DNA from: Pseudonocardia hydrocarbonoxydans
GTDB taxonomy: Bacteria; Actinomycetota; Actinomycetes; Mycobacteriales; Pseudonocardiaceae
Assembly (NCBI RefSeq): GCF_006539565.1
Contig: NZ_BJNG01000025.1
Coordinates: 1 to 64,000 of the forward strand
Length of the DNA: 64,000 nucleotides
Reading direction: 5' to 3'
The notes beneath the pieces were generated by a model. That model was not told the DNA's origin. It ran no database searches and saw nothing but the letters and a program-made list of their open reading frames with translations. Every line of letters begins with the position of its first letter. Position 1 is the stretch's first letter. Shown here in pieces: positions 46,868 through 54,361 of the stretch. Made by a program: the position numbers and the translations under genes.

Positions 46868-48061
46868 ATGAACCCGTTCCTGCACGCCGCTCTGACGCGC
46901 TACAACTCCGCGCGCGACGACACGACCGAGATCCAGAACCGCGCCAAGACCGAGGAGCGCGACCTCACCAAGGAGGAGGTCGCGACGATCGAGGGGCACG
47001 TCGCCGCGATGAACCAGATGGGCCCGCTGATCGAGCAGTTCGCCCACGAGGAGAAGCGGACGCGCGCCGTCGCCGACGCGGCCGCGGCGATCGACGCCGG
47101 CAACCGCGGCGAGCTCGTCGACGAGCTGGTGCCCGCGCTGGTCCCGGGCCGCACCCAGCTCAGCGAGATGCTGCGCTCGATCGACGAGCAGCGCACGCAC
47201 CGGTGGTCCGTCCAGCCCGAGCGCAGGGGCGTCAGCCTGGCCGGCGGCGACGCCGAGCACCGGGCGCTGGTGACGACCTCGACGACCGGTGCGCCGGTCG
47301 CGGCCGGCGGCGGCACGCCGCTGCGCGAGCCGCGCCGGATCGCGACCGCGGCCGGCCTGCCGGTGCAGCGGGTCAGCGGCGTCGAGGGCGTGACGTGGCC
47401 GGTGTTCGGGTCGGCCGACGCCGCGGACATCGTCGCCGAGGGCGCGACGAAGCCCGAGTACGACAACATCACCAGCGCCACCGCGACGCCGCAGATGATC
47501 GCGATGTGGACCGACTTCACCCGGCAGGTCGGGATGACCCTGCCGAACTTCGAGCGCCGGCTGCAGGCCAAGCTCAGCGCCCGCGTGGCCCGCCGTGAGG
47601 ACGTCCTGATGGTCGCCCGGGTGCTGGCCACCACCGGGATCCAGACCTACGCCGCCGGCGCGGACCAGCCGTTCGCGGACTCGCTGCTCCAGGCCGCAGC
47701 GCTGGTGCTGGCCTCCGACGTCGCGGCCGCGCCGAACCTGGCCGTCGTGCACCCCACTGACGTCGTGGCGATCTTCGGCGGCTCGGCCACCGGGACGGCC
47801 GGGGAGACCCCGCAGAGCGAGCTGCGCCTAGACCTGCACGGCATGACGGTCTACCCGTCCACCGCGGTCACGGCCGGCACGGCGATCGTCGGGGCGTGGC
47901 CGGCGGCCGCGGAGCTGATCGTCGGCCTGCCGCCCACCGTGTTCGTCGACGCCGTGTCCGGGCTGAAGACGAACAAGATCACGGTCCTGCTGGAGGAGGC
48001 CGTCACGCTGGGCGTGACCGAGCCCGAGGGGTTCGTCAGCGTGGACTTCGTCCCGGCGTAG
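46868..48061 (+). CDS. HK97-fold phage major capsid protein
   Basis: 397 aa. The N-terminal 90 residues are charged and helical (NRAKTEERDLTKEEVATIEGH), like the delta/scaffold domain of HK97-type capsids. The main fold follows: GTPLREPRRIATAAGLPVQ, WPVFGSADAADIVAEGATKPEYD, MWTDFTRQVGMTLPNFER, FADSLLQAAALVLASD, NLAVVHPTDVVAIFGGSA and a C-terminal LLEEAVTLGVTEPEGFVSVDF. ATG 46868 follows a GTGAGGACCCC leader. Encapsulins share the fold but normally lack the delta-like domain and do not sit with recombinases. No protease, portal or terminase neighbours it. Confidence 0.85.
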   Translation: MNPFLHAALTRYNSARDDTTEIQNRAKTEERDLTKEEVATIEGHVAAMNQMGPLIEQFAHEEKRTRAVADAAAAIDAGNRGELVDELVPALVPGRTQLSEMLRSIDEQRTHRWSVQPERRGVSLAGGDAEHRALVTTSTTGAPVAAGGGTPLREPRRIATAAGLPVQRVSGVEGVTWPVFGSADAADIVAEGATKPEYDNITSATATPQMIAMWTDFTRQVGMTLPNFERRLQAKLSARVARREDVLMVARVLATTGIQTYAAGADQPFADSLLQAAALVLASDVAAAPNLAVVHPTDVVAIFGGSATGTAGETPQSELRLDLHGMTVYPSTAVTAGTAIVGAWPAAAELIVGLPPTVFVDAVSGLKTNKITVLLEEAVTLGVTEPEGFVSVDFVPA

Positions 48062-48075
48062 CCCCGGCCCCTCAC

Positions 48076-48105
48076 GCGGCCCCCTGTCGTCCGGCAGGGG
48101 GCCGC
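48076..48105. terminator. Bidirectional terminator after capsid gene
   Basis: GCGGCCCCCTG and CAGGGGGCCGC form a perfect 11-bp stem with the loop TCGTCCGG, 14 bases past the capsid stop and 16 bases before the stop of the convergent zinc-finger gene. It probably ends both transcripts. Confidence 0.8.
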
Positions 48106-48121
48106 GCTGCGTCCTGGCCAG

Positions 48122-48310
48122 CTAGGCACGCCGGCGGCGGCCAGCGGCGCGCTGACGGGCCCGGCGGGCATCGAGGTGCGCGGCGTCGTAGGCGCGGCTG
48201 CTCGCGGCGTCGCAGAGCTTGCAGGCGCTCTTGTGGCCCGAGGCCTTCGACCGGTCGACGGCGAACGCCTCGCGCGGCTTGGTCGTCGAGCAGGTGGGGC
48301 ACGTGGGCAC
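48122..48310 (-). CDS. Zinc-finger mini-protein (endonuclease VII N-terminus-like)
   Basis: 62 aa: VPTCPTCSTTKPREAFAVD and GHKSACKLCDAASSRAYDAAH give a four-Cys finger (CPTC ... CKLC). Spacing and the KPxxxF and RAYDAAH elements resemble the N-terminal finger of phage recombination endonuclease VII/HNH proteins. The nuclease domain that normally follows is absent; instead a basic tail RRARQRAAGRRRRA ends the protein. GTG 48310 has GGAG six bases upstream. Possibly a DNA-binding accessory or a truncated nuclease. Confidence 0.6.
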   Translation of the reverse strand: MPTCPTCSTTKPREAFAVDRSKASGHKSACKLCDAASSRAYDAAHLDARRARQRAAGRRRRA

Positions 48311-48686
48311 GGTCGGCTCCGATCGGTTGTTGATCTTACTCTGAGCGCCGTTGTCACCCAGAGCGATGGTCACGGCGGGTAGTTGAACGCTCGGAGTACT
48401 CCGAGTCCCCGACGCCGGGGGTCGCCGACACCCTCGGCGATCGCGGCGGGCCGCCAGCGGCCAGCAGGGCCGGCCCGGTGCTGGCCGCGCTCAGCGGCCG
48501 CAGGACGGCCGTCCCCGGTGCTCCGGAGAGCGCCCGGGGCCGCTCAGCGGCGCGCTGAACGCCAGCAGCGCGGCCGCCGGACGCCGGCCGGGTCGCCGTC
48601 CCCGGCTGGGCCGGGGGCTCGGAGGGAGAGATCCATACGGGCCTAGCTGTCCGGCCCTGCCGGGCCCCAGCAAAAACCGGGGTCGG
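48311..48686. other. Palindrome-rich non-coding region of the element
   Basis: 376 bases with no supported gene. It holds a perfect 16-bp palindrome CTCGGAGTACTCCGAG (48391-48406), a CCCCGACGCCGGGG stem just after it and two copies of CGCTCAGCGG (48488 and 48541). A hairpin-like GGCCCTGCCGGGCC lies near 48653. It may contain the element's replication origin or a control region, but nothing proves this. Confidence 0.45.
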
Positions 48687-48842
48687 TCACGCATCGTGAC
48701 CGCCGAGCCGGCGGCGCTGCTGCTCGGCGAGCAGCTCGGCCGCGGGCCGGTACTTCAGCGGTGAGTCCGCCGGCGGCTGCTCGTCGACGTCGACGAGCGC
48801 CTGGTCCTCGACGAGCGGCTGCGCCGTCTCGGTCTCGGTCAC
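48687..48842 (-). CDS. Small acidic-then-basic protein of the element
   Basis: 51 aa: an acidic N-terminal half (VTETETAQPLVEDQALVDVD) and a basic end (AAELLAEQQRRRLGGHDA). GTG 48842 overlaps the preceding stop as GTGA, supporting coupled translation. No family recognised. Confidence 0.5.
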   Translation of the reverse strand: MTETETAQPLVEDQALVDVDEQPPADSPLKYRPAAELLAEQQRRRLGGHDA

Positions 48843-49246
48843 GCGCCCGTACCGCCCTCGGTCAGCCACTCGGTGGGCACGTGGTCGGGCGCCGGCTGCG
48901 CCTGGGCCAGCAGGTCACGGGCGGTGGCGCGCGGGTCGACGGGCCGCCCGTGCGCATCCACGAGGTCCCGGACGCGGACCCGGCACAGCTCGACAACGCC
49001 GAGGCTGGTGGACAGCCACACGATCGCGAACGTGGACCGGGTGTCCTTGCGGCCGCTCCTGGTCAGCTCGACGCGCAGCTCGATGCTCAGGCGCTCCTCG
49101 ATCGTCTCGTACCACTGGGCGAGCTGCTCGCGCACCGCCCGGCCGTGCTCGTCGTCGACGACGCCGGCGAGGATGCGCCGGGTCTGGGCGAGCAGGGCGT
49201 CCTCGATGTGCTCGGTCAGCGTGCGGCCGGCCGTTGGTGCGGTCAT
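48839..49246 (-). CDS. Hypothetical protein of the element
   Basis: 135 aa, largely helical in appearance (LTEHIEDALLAQTRRILAG, AVREQLAQWYETIEERLSIEL), with a central beta-like stretch STFAIVWLSTSLGVVELCRVRVRDLV. No recognised domain. It sits in a chain of four overlapping minus-strand genes running away from the operator region, so it is probably an early function of the element. ATG 49246 overlaps the previous stop by four bases. Confidence 0.6.
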   Translation of the reverse strand: MTAPTAGRTLTEHIEDALLAQTRRILAGVVDDEHGRAVREQLAQWYETIEERLSIELRVELTRSGRKDTRSTFAIVWLSTSLGVVELCRVRVRDLVDAHGRPVDPRATARDLLAQAQPAPDHVPTEWLTEGGTGA

Positions 49247-49467
49247 GACAGGTTCCTTCCGGGTGGGTCGTCGGTGGGTCGTGCTACGAGCGCCTTTAGC
49301 TCGTCCTTCGTGGGCGGCCTGGGCGGCCGTTCAGCCAGCCAGGGACGGCAGTGTGGGCACGGGCGCGGCTGCGACGCGTTGCGGTCGAGCCAGCCCCGCC
49401 GGCAGGTATGCCCGTGCTCGTCGCCGGCGTCGTCCTCGATCGGCTCGCCGGTCCGGTCACGACGCAC
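49243..49467 (-). CDS. Small zinc-ribbon-like protein of the element
   Basis: 74 aa. GHTCRRGWLDRNASQPRPCPHCRPWL has a Cys-x-many-CPHC pattern with a nearby His, suggesting a bound metal. The C-terminus is polar (PTKDELKALVARPTDDP). The GTG start lies within the last codons of the upstream winged-helix gene (11-base overlap). Such short CxxC proteins are common beside replication genes in actinobacterial integrative elements. Confidence 0.5.
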   Translation of the reverse strand: MRRDRTGEPIEDDAGDEHGHTCRRGWLDRNASQPRPCPHCRPWLAERPPRPPTKDELKALVARPTDDPPGRNLS

Positions 49468-50329
49468 GGGCCACCGCGCTTGGGTGACAGCGCGGGCACG
49501 GGTCTCCGGAGCCGGACGTGACGCCGGGCGGGTAGGTGACGCGTGCGGTCGGTGCGTCCAGCGGGCCCGCGTTGCACTGACCGCACGGAGGCGGCAGGTG
49601 CGCGCGAGCCGGGCTCGCCATCTTCTCCGCCTTCAGCAGGCGCTCGATGACGTCCTTCCGCGTGCCCTTGCGCACGAGCGACGCCATGAGCGCCTCGACG
49701 CTGTTCGGCGGCCTTGGGCCCGTCTCGATGCTCAGCAGGGCCGCTCGCACCCGATCGGCCGACCACACGTCCGGGAGGTCGATCAGCTCGACGACGTCGT
49801 CCACGATCGCCTCGCGGCCGCGCCACGGCTCGCGCGCGCCGGCGCGCGCGGCTGGAGGTGGTGATGAAGGAGGAGGTACTGAGGAGGTGGGCTCCCGGTT
49901 TCCGGTGGCCTCGGGCACCGGAAACCGGTGGGTCGCCTCCTCCGTTTCCGGTGGTACCCCCTGAATCCGGTACCTACCGATTTCCGGTGGTATCCCGGTG
50001 AAGCCTGCAGCTGTGCCGACGTCGGCCGGCACGGTCAGGACGTACTCCCGCGCTCGGTCGCGATACGACACGGCTTCTCCGACCCGCAGGAACAGTCGTG
50101 CGTCCTCCAGCTTGCGCAGGTGGCCCCGAACGGCCTCCTCGTTGCCGAAGCCGGCGTGCTCCTTGATCTTCTTCTGGCCCGGGAAGATCGCCGAGCCGTC
50201 TGGATCGCCGTAGGCCGCCACGAAGAACCCGAAGAGGAACGTCCCGGCCGGCACCAGGCGTCGGCCCAGCAGCGCCCGACGCCACTCGAACAGGCCGAGG
50301 CGCATCAGGTCGGCGGGCAGCTCGTACAT
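49457..50329 (-). CDS. Winged-helix replication-like protein of the element
   Basis: 290 aa. Residues 1-105 look like a winged helix (PADLMRLGLFEWRRALLGRR, IKEHAGFGNEEAVRGHLRKLEDARLFLRVG), the type found in prophage and plasmid replication initiators. A proline-rich linker follows (SSVPPPSSPPPAAR), then a helical region, and a C-terminal four-Cys zinc site (CGQCNAGP ... CPRCHP). Proposed role: replication initiation or copy control of the excised element. ATG 50329; the excisionase-like gene lies six bases upstream. Confidence 0.65.
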   Translation of the reverse strand: MYELPADLMRLGLFEWRRALLGRRLVPAGTFLFGFFVAAYGDPDGSAIFPGQKKIKEHAGFGNEEAVRGHLRKLEDARLFLRVGEAVSYRDRAREYVLTVPADVGTAAGFTGIPPEIGRYRIQGVPPETEEATHRFPVPEATGNREPTSSVPPPSSPPPAARAGAREPWRGREAIVDDVVELIDLPDVWSADRVRAALLSIETGPRPPNSVEALMASLVRKGTRKDVIERLLKAEKMASPARAHLPPPCGQCNAGPLDAPTARVTYPPGVTSGSGDPCPRCHPSAVARAS

Positions 50330-50335
50330 GGCAGA

Positions 50336-50545
50336 TCAGGCCGCCGAGCCGTCGCCGGCGGCGCGCTGCGCAGCCTGGCGCTGCTCATCGAGCCAGGCGT
50401 CGAGGGCACTCAGGTCGTATGCGACCTTCCGGCCGAGCCTGAAGAACGCAGGGCCCTGCCTGCGGTACCGCCAGTGCTTCAAGGTCTCGACGGGGACGCC
50501 GAGGTACTCGGCGACCTCTGCGGATCCCAGGATCTTGCGCTCCAC
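50336..50545 (-). CDS. Excisionase/AlpA-like helix-turn-helix protein
   Basis: 69 aa: ILGSAEVAEYLGVPVETLKHWRYRRQGPAFFRLGRKVAYDLSALDAWL in pieces, a MerR/Xis-type winged HTH with the W-R-Y-R-x-Q-G-P-x-F block typical of integrative-element excisionases. It likely directs the recombinase toward excision. The GTG at 50545 is the first gene leftward from the operator region. It reads in the same direction as the replication-like gene. Confidence 0.85.
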   Translation of the reverse strand: MERKILGSAEVAEYLGVPVETLKHWRYRRQGPAFFRLGRKVAYDLSALDAWLDEQRQAAQRAAGDGSAA

Positions 50546-50594
50546 GCGTCCTCCTCGTGCTGATGCGGTCTCGGTGAGCCAGTTCAGCGGAACC

Positions 50595-50649
50595 GACTCA
50601 CGGCGCGGAACGTACTCCGCCGTGAGTCACCCTCGCAACACCGACTCAC
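50595..50649. promoter_or_regulatory. Operator-like repeats between divergent xis and repressor-like genes
   Basis: GACTCACGGCG (50595-50605) and its exact inverse CGCCGTGAGTC (50618-50628) flank a 12-base spacer. A third half-site GACTCAC lies at 50643-50649. All are within the 122-base space between two divergent genes, as expected for a lysogeny-type switch. Confidence 0.65.
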
Positions 50650-50667
50650 CCGTGGTTAGGTAGGCGG

Positions 50668-51162
50668 GTGCCGAAGAGGACCTGGATTACCCCGGAGGGC
50701 GAGCACATCTCGTCCGCGATGCCGTCGACCGGGTACCTGCCGGACGCGGGCACCATCGAGCTGACCGACTGGGACGGCTACTTCGTCCAGCTCTCGGTCG
50801 AACTGGTCAACGGCCGCTACCGGTGCAACGAGCTGCGCGTGCGCGAGGGCGAGGCGGGCAAGGAGATCACCGGCGAGGCGATCCGCAACCTGTCCCTCTC
50901 GCGCATGATCCGCGAGGGCGTTCTGCACGTGCGCCGGTTCGTCAGGCCGCCCGAGGCGCCGACGGACGTCGACGAGGACCTGCGCAAGCTCCAGTGGGTG
51001 GCGGAGGTCTACCGGTTCGCCTACGCGGTGGGCGACCCACCCAAGCAGGCAGTGGCGGAGGGACTGCAGGTGTCGCCTGCGACGGCGGGCCGCTGGATCG
51101 CGAGGTCGCGCAAGGCTGGTCTGCTAGGGCCGGCTGAGGGCCCCGGACGAGCGGGAGGCTGA
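50668..51162 (+). CDS. Repressor-like helix-turn-helix protein
   Basis: 164 aa. The N-terminal 110 residues have no recognised fold (a beta-rich stretch TIELTDWDGYFVQLSVELV, then a helical one). The C-terminal part PPKQAVAEGLQVSPATAGRWIARSRKAGLL is a clear helix-turn-helix. It is transcribed away from the excisionase and directly into the integrase (two bases between stop and start), with the operator repeats just upstream. This suggests an autoregulated control protein. GTG 50668. Confidence 0.65.
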   Translation: MPKRTWITPEGEHISSAMPSTGYLPDAGTIELTDWDGYFVQLSVELVNGRYRCNELRVREGEAGKEITGEAIRNLSLSRMIREGVLHVRRFVRPPEAPTDVDEDLRKLQWVAEVYRFAYAVGDPPKQAVAEGLQVSPATAGRWIARSRKAGLLGPAEGPGRAGG

Positions 51163-51164
51163 GG

Positions 51165-52319
51165 GTGGGAAGCGTAGCCAAGCGCCCGAACGGCCGGTGG
51201 CGCGCTCGGTACCGGGCACCGGACGGCGCGTGGCGGGCGAAGCACTTCACGCGCAAGGTCGACGCGGAGCGGTTCGTCGCGACGATCGAGACGGCAAAGC
51301 TGCGGGGCGCCTACATCGACCCGGACGACCGGACGACCGTCGCGGAGTACGCGCGCCGGTGGGCGGCGGCGCGGCCGTACCGGGCCACCACGGCGCGGCG
51401 GGTGGAGGCGCAGATCCGGTGCCACCTGGAGGGCAAGGCGCTGGGCGGGCGCCGGCTCGCGGCCGTCCTGCCCTCGGATGTGCAGGCCTGGTCGGCCGAG
51501 CTCGCGCAGACGATGGCGCCGGCGACGGTGCAGCTGCAGGTGAACCTGCTGAAGGCGGTCTACGCCAGCGCCGTGCTCGATCGGCTCGTCGCGTCCTCGC
51601 CCGTCGTGCGGATCGCTCTGCCGCGCGCTGAGCGCGACCGCGTCGTGCCCCTGACGATCGACCAGGTGCAGGCGTTGGCCAGGGAGGTGCCGGAGCGGTG
51701 CTCGGCGATGGTCGTCGTGCAGGCCGCGCTAGGCCTGCGCGTCGGGGAGCTGCTCGCCCTGCGCGACCAGGACGTGAACTTCCTCGGTCGCAGCGTCCGC
51801 ATCGAGCACCAGCTCGAGCGCGGCACGCGGCGGCGGGTGCCGCCGAAGACACCGCGATCGCGACGAGCCGTGCCGCTCCCCCAGGTCGCCGCTGAGGCGC
51901 TGTCGGAGCACATGCGGAACTGGCCGGCGCTCGACGACGGCACGCTGTTCTACGGCGCCAGCGGGCGGCCCTACGACCACGCCTACTACGGGACCAAGGT
52001 GTTCACCGCGGCCGCGCGACGTCTCGCCGGCGCGAAGGGCTCGACGTTCCCGCCGGAGGTCACGACCCACGACCTCCGCCACCACTACGCCAGCGTGCTG
52101 CTCGCCGGCGGTGAGAGCGTCGTCGCCGTCGCCGAGCGCCTGGGCCACGACAACGCGGGCATGGTCCTGCGGGTGTACGGGCACCTGATGCCCGACTCCG
52201 AGGACCACACGCGCCGCGTCATCGACGCCGCCTGGGCACCCCTCGACGGCGCTGCTCGTGTGTCCACGGGTGGCAGCGGCAGGGACGGATCAGGGACACC
52301 CGCGGGGGTGCGGCCATGA
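51165..52319 (+). CDS. Tyrosine-recombinase integrase adjacent to right att site
   Basis: 384 aa phage-type integrase. An AP2-like arm-binding N-terminus (SVAKRPNGRWRARYRAPDG) is followed by a SAM-like core-binding domain near 60-140. The catalytic domain has R192 (LGLRVGELLAL), H302-R305 (HDLRHHYAS), H328 (RLGHDN) and Y338 (RVYGH). It lies 48 bases from the right att repeat, as expected for the gene that performed integration into regX3. The GTG start follows the upstream stop by two bases. Confidence 0.93.
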   Translation: MGSVAKRPNGRWRARYRAPDGAWRAKHFTRKVDAERFVATIETAKLRGAYIDPDDRTTVAEYARRWAAARPYRATTARRVEAQIRCHLEGKALGGRRLAAVLPSDVQAWSAELAQTMAPATVQLQVNLLKAVYASAVLDRLVASSPVVRIALPRAERDRVVPLTIDQVQALAREVPERCSAMVVVQAALGLRVGELLALRDQDVNFLGRSVRIEHQLERGTRRRVPPKTPRSRRAVPLPQVAAEALSEHMRNWPALDDGTLFYGASGRPYDHAYYGTKVFTAAARRLAGAKGSTFPPEVTTHDLRHHYASVLLAGGESVVAVAERLGHDNAGMVLRVYGHLMPDSEDHTRRVIDAAWAPLDGAARVSTGGSGRDGSGTPAGVRP

Positions 52320-52362
52320 CCTAGACCCCTGACCTGCGTGAATGCCGCCAGATCCGCCCCGA

Positions 52363-53067
52363 TCAGGCCTCGAACTTGTATCCCAGGCCACGCACCGTCA
52401 CCAGGTGCTTCGGCGCGCCGGGGTCGGTCTCGACCTTGCTGCGCAGGCGCTTGACGTGCACGTCGAGGGTCTTGGTGTCGCCCACGTAGTCGGCGCCCCA
52501 GACGCGGTCGATGAGCTGGCCGCGGGTGAGCACCCGGCCGACGTTGCGCAGCAGGTACTCCAGCAGGTCGAACTCCTTGAGCGGCAGCGCCACGTCGGTG
52601 CCCCCGACGGAGACGACGTGCCGCTCCACGTCCATCCGCACCGGCCCGGCCTCGAGCACGGCGCCGCTGCCCCAGCCGCCCGCCCCGTCGAGCTCGGGGC
52701 CGCCCTCCCCGCCGCGGCGCAGGACGGCGCGCACGCGCGCGATCAGCTCGCGGGCGGAGTAGGGCTTGGTGACGTAGTCGTCGGCCCCCAGCTCCAGGCC
52801 CACGACCTTGTCGATCTCGCTGTCCCGCGCCGTCACCATGATCACCGGGACGGCGGAGCGGGTGCGCAGCGCCTTGCAGACGTCGGTGCCGCTCATCCCG
52901 GGGAGCATGAGGTCGAGCAGCACGATGTCGGCGCCGTTGCGGTCGAACTCCTCCAGCGCGTCCTGGCCGGTGGCGGCCACGGCCGTCGTGAAGCCCTCCT
53001 TGCGCAGCAGGAACGCGAGCGGGTCGGCGAAGGACTCCTCGTCCTCGACGATCAGCACCCTGGTCAT
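52363..53067 (-). CDS. regX3: Response regulator RegX3 (OmpR/PhoB type)
   Basis: 234 aa. Receiver domain with phospho-acceptor D52 (IVLLDLMLPGMSG) and K101 (YVTKPYSARE). The C-terminal winged helix has EFDLLEYLLRNVGRVLTRGQLIDRVWG and ends TVRGLGYKFEA. It controls phosphate-limitation genes in mycobacteria and relatives. Its start overlaps the senX3 stop by four bases. The last codons are a hybrid: an element is integrated at its 3' end and supplies the final Ala codon and stop in place of the former Gly. Confidence 0.96.
   Translation of the reverse strand: MTRVLIVEDEESFADPLAFLLRKEGFTTAVAATGQDALEEFDRNGADIVLLDLMLPGMSGTDVCKALRTRSAVPVIMVTARDSEIDKVVGLELGADDYVTKPYSARELIARVRAVLRRGGEGGPELDGAGGWGSGAVLEAGPVRMDVERHVVSVGGTDVALPLKEFDLLEYLLRNVGRVLTRGQLIDRVWGADYVGDTKTLDVHVKRLRSKVETDPGAPKHLVTVRGLGYKFEA
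52368..52380. repeat. Right attachment-site copy (att core) within regX3
   Basis: CCTCGAACTTGTA lies inside the last codons of the intact regX3, which now ends GGA TAC AAG TTC GAG GCC TGA. The bases after the core, including the GCC codon and TGA, come from the element. Confidence 0.8.
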
Positions 53068-54275
53068 CCGGTCCTCCTCGGTTCGCCCTGGAGCGCGATG
53101 CCCTCGGCACCGTCGATGTCGTCGTCGTCGATCTCGTCGAGCTCGGCGACGTGCGCGGGCAGCCGCATCGTGAACGTCGACCCGGTGCCCGGGCTGCTCC
53201 ACAGCCGCACCTCGCCGCCGTGGTTGGCCAGCACGTGCTTGACGATCGCGAGCCCCAGCCCGGTGCCGCCGGTGGCCCGCGAGCGGGCCGGGTCGACGCG
53301 GAAGAACCGCTCGAAGACCCGCGTCTGGTGCTCGGGGGCGATGCCGATGCCGCGGTCGGTCACCGAGATCTCCACCCAGTCGCCGACGCGGCGCCGCGAC
53401 ACCGACACCGACGCCTCCGACGGCGAGTAGGCGATGGCGTTCTCGACGAGGTTGGACAGCGCGGTGACCAGCAGCGTGCGGTCGCCCGCGACCTCGAGAC
53501 CGGTGGGCCGGTCGACGGTGATGTCGATGCGGGCCCCCTCGGCGGAGAGGCGGCTGCGGGCCATCGCCTCGCGCACCACGTCGTCGACGTCGACGATGCC
53601 CAGCTCCGGCAGTCGTTCGGCCCCGGTGAGCCGCGACAGCGCGATCAGTTCGGTGACCAGCGCGCCCAGCCGGTTGGCCTCGTTGAGGATCTTGGTACTG
53701 AACCGCCGGACCTCGACGGCGTCGTCGGCCGCGTCCAGCACCGCCTCGGCGAGCAGCCCGACCGCGCCGACGGGGGTCTTGAGCTCGTGGCTGACGTTGG
53801 CGACGAAGTCGCGGCGCGTGGCCTCCAGGCGCACGGCGTCGGAGGTGTCGGAGGCCTCGGCGACGGTGTAGCCGCCGCCGAGCGGCCGCACCTCGGCGAC
53901 GACGGCCGCGGGCCGGCGGCCGCGCTGCCCGTCGAGCGGCGAGAGGTCGACGGTGCCGGGCTGCCCCGAGCTCTGCGCCCGCTGGCACGCCGCCCAGGCG
54001 CGGGCGTCGGGCAGGTCGCCGCGCACCAGCCCCAGCTCGACGGCGCGGTCGTTGTGCAGCACGACGTCACCGGCCCGCGTGAGGACGGCCAGCCCGGTCT
54101 CCGACGACCGGAACACCCGCTGCAGCAGGTCGGCCATCGGTGGACCGGGCGGCGGCGGGGCCGGGACGGGAGCGGGCTCGGCCCGCCGACGCCCGATCCG
54201 CAGCCCGACGGCGACGCCGAGCACGAGGGCGGCGGCCGCGGTCAGCACGCACAGCAGCGCGGTCACGGGCGGCAT
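53064..54275 (-). CDS. senX3: Sensor histidine kinase SenX3
   Basis: 403 aa. One clear N-terminal hydrophobic segment (MPPVTALLCVLTAAAALVLG), a PAS-like region (SSETGLAVLTRAGDVVLHNDRA), the dimerisation/phospho-acceptor box FVANVSHELKTPVGAVG (H163) and ATP-binding blocks NLVENAIAYSP, DRGIGI and GGTGLGLAIVKHVLANHGG. Partner of RegX3 in phosphate sensing. The C-terminus is acidic (ELDEIDDDDIDG). The ATG at 54275 begins the operon, with a PHO-box-like repeat about 90 bases upstream. Confidence 0.95.
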   Translation of the reverse strand: MPPVTALLCVLTAAAALVLGVAVGLRIGRRRAEPAPVPAPPPPGPPMADLLQRVFRSSETGLAVLTRAGDVVLHNDRAVELGLVRGDLPDARAWAACQRAQSSGQPGTVDLSPLDGQRGRRPAAVVAEVRPLGGGYTVAEASDTSDAVRLEATRRDFVANVSHELKTPVGAVGLLAEAVLDAADDAVEVRRFSTKILNEANRLGALVTELIALSRLTGAERLPELGIVDVDDVVREAMARSRLSAEGARIDITVDRPTGLEVAGDRTLLVTALSNLVENAIAYSPSEASVSVSRRRVGDWVEISVTDRGIGIAPEHQTRVFERFFRVDPARSRATGGTGLGLAIVKHVLANHGGEVRLWSSPGTGSTFTMRLPAHVAELDEIDDDDIDGAEGIALQGEPRRTG

Positions 54276-54361
54276 CGTAGGCAGCCCGACGGCCGTGATG
54301 GCCAGTCCGAACGGGCGGAGGTGACCGCGGTGACGTCCCGGAGCGTCACATTTCGACCCCC

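Larger units (their letters stand above)
45232..52380. mobile_element. Capsid-encoding integrative element in the 3' end of regX3
   Basis: About 7.1 kb between 13-bp direct repeats. Gene content, left to right: a tyrosine recombinase with small leader ORF, a one-span peptide, an HK97-fold major capsid protein, a zinc-finger mini-protein, three small proteins, a winged-helix replication-like protein, an excisionase-like HTH, an operator set, a repressor-like HTH protein, and a second tyrosine recombinase next to the right att site. Terminase, portal, prohead protease, head-tail and tail genes are not visible. That suggests a phage satellite or other capsid-bearing island, or a heavily reduced prophage. 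Flanking genes are conserved chromosomal genes. Confidence 0.8.

Noticed and set aside
46868-48061. Encapsulin nanocompartment shell
   Set aside because: The charged helical N-terminal domain and the recombinase/excisionase context fit a phage-type capsid better; no cargo gene is adjacent.
45232-52380. Interpretation as a complete prophage
   Set aside because: Only the capsid among structural genes is recognisable; no terminase, portal, protease or tail genes fit in the space.
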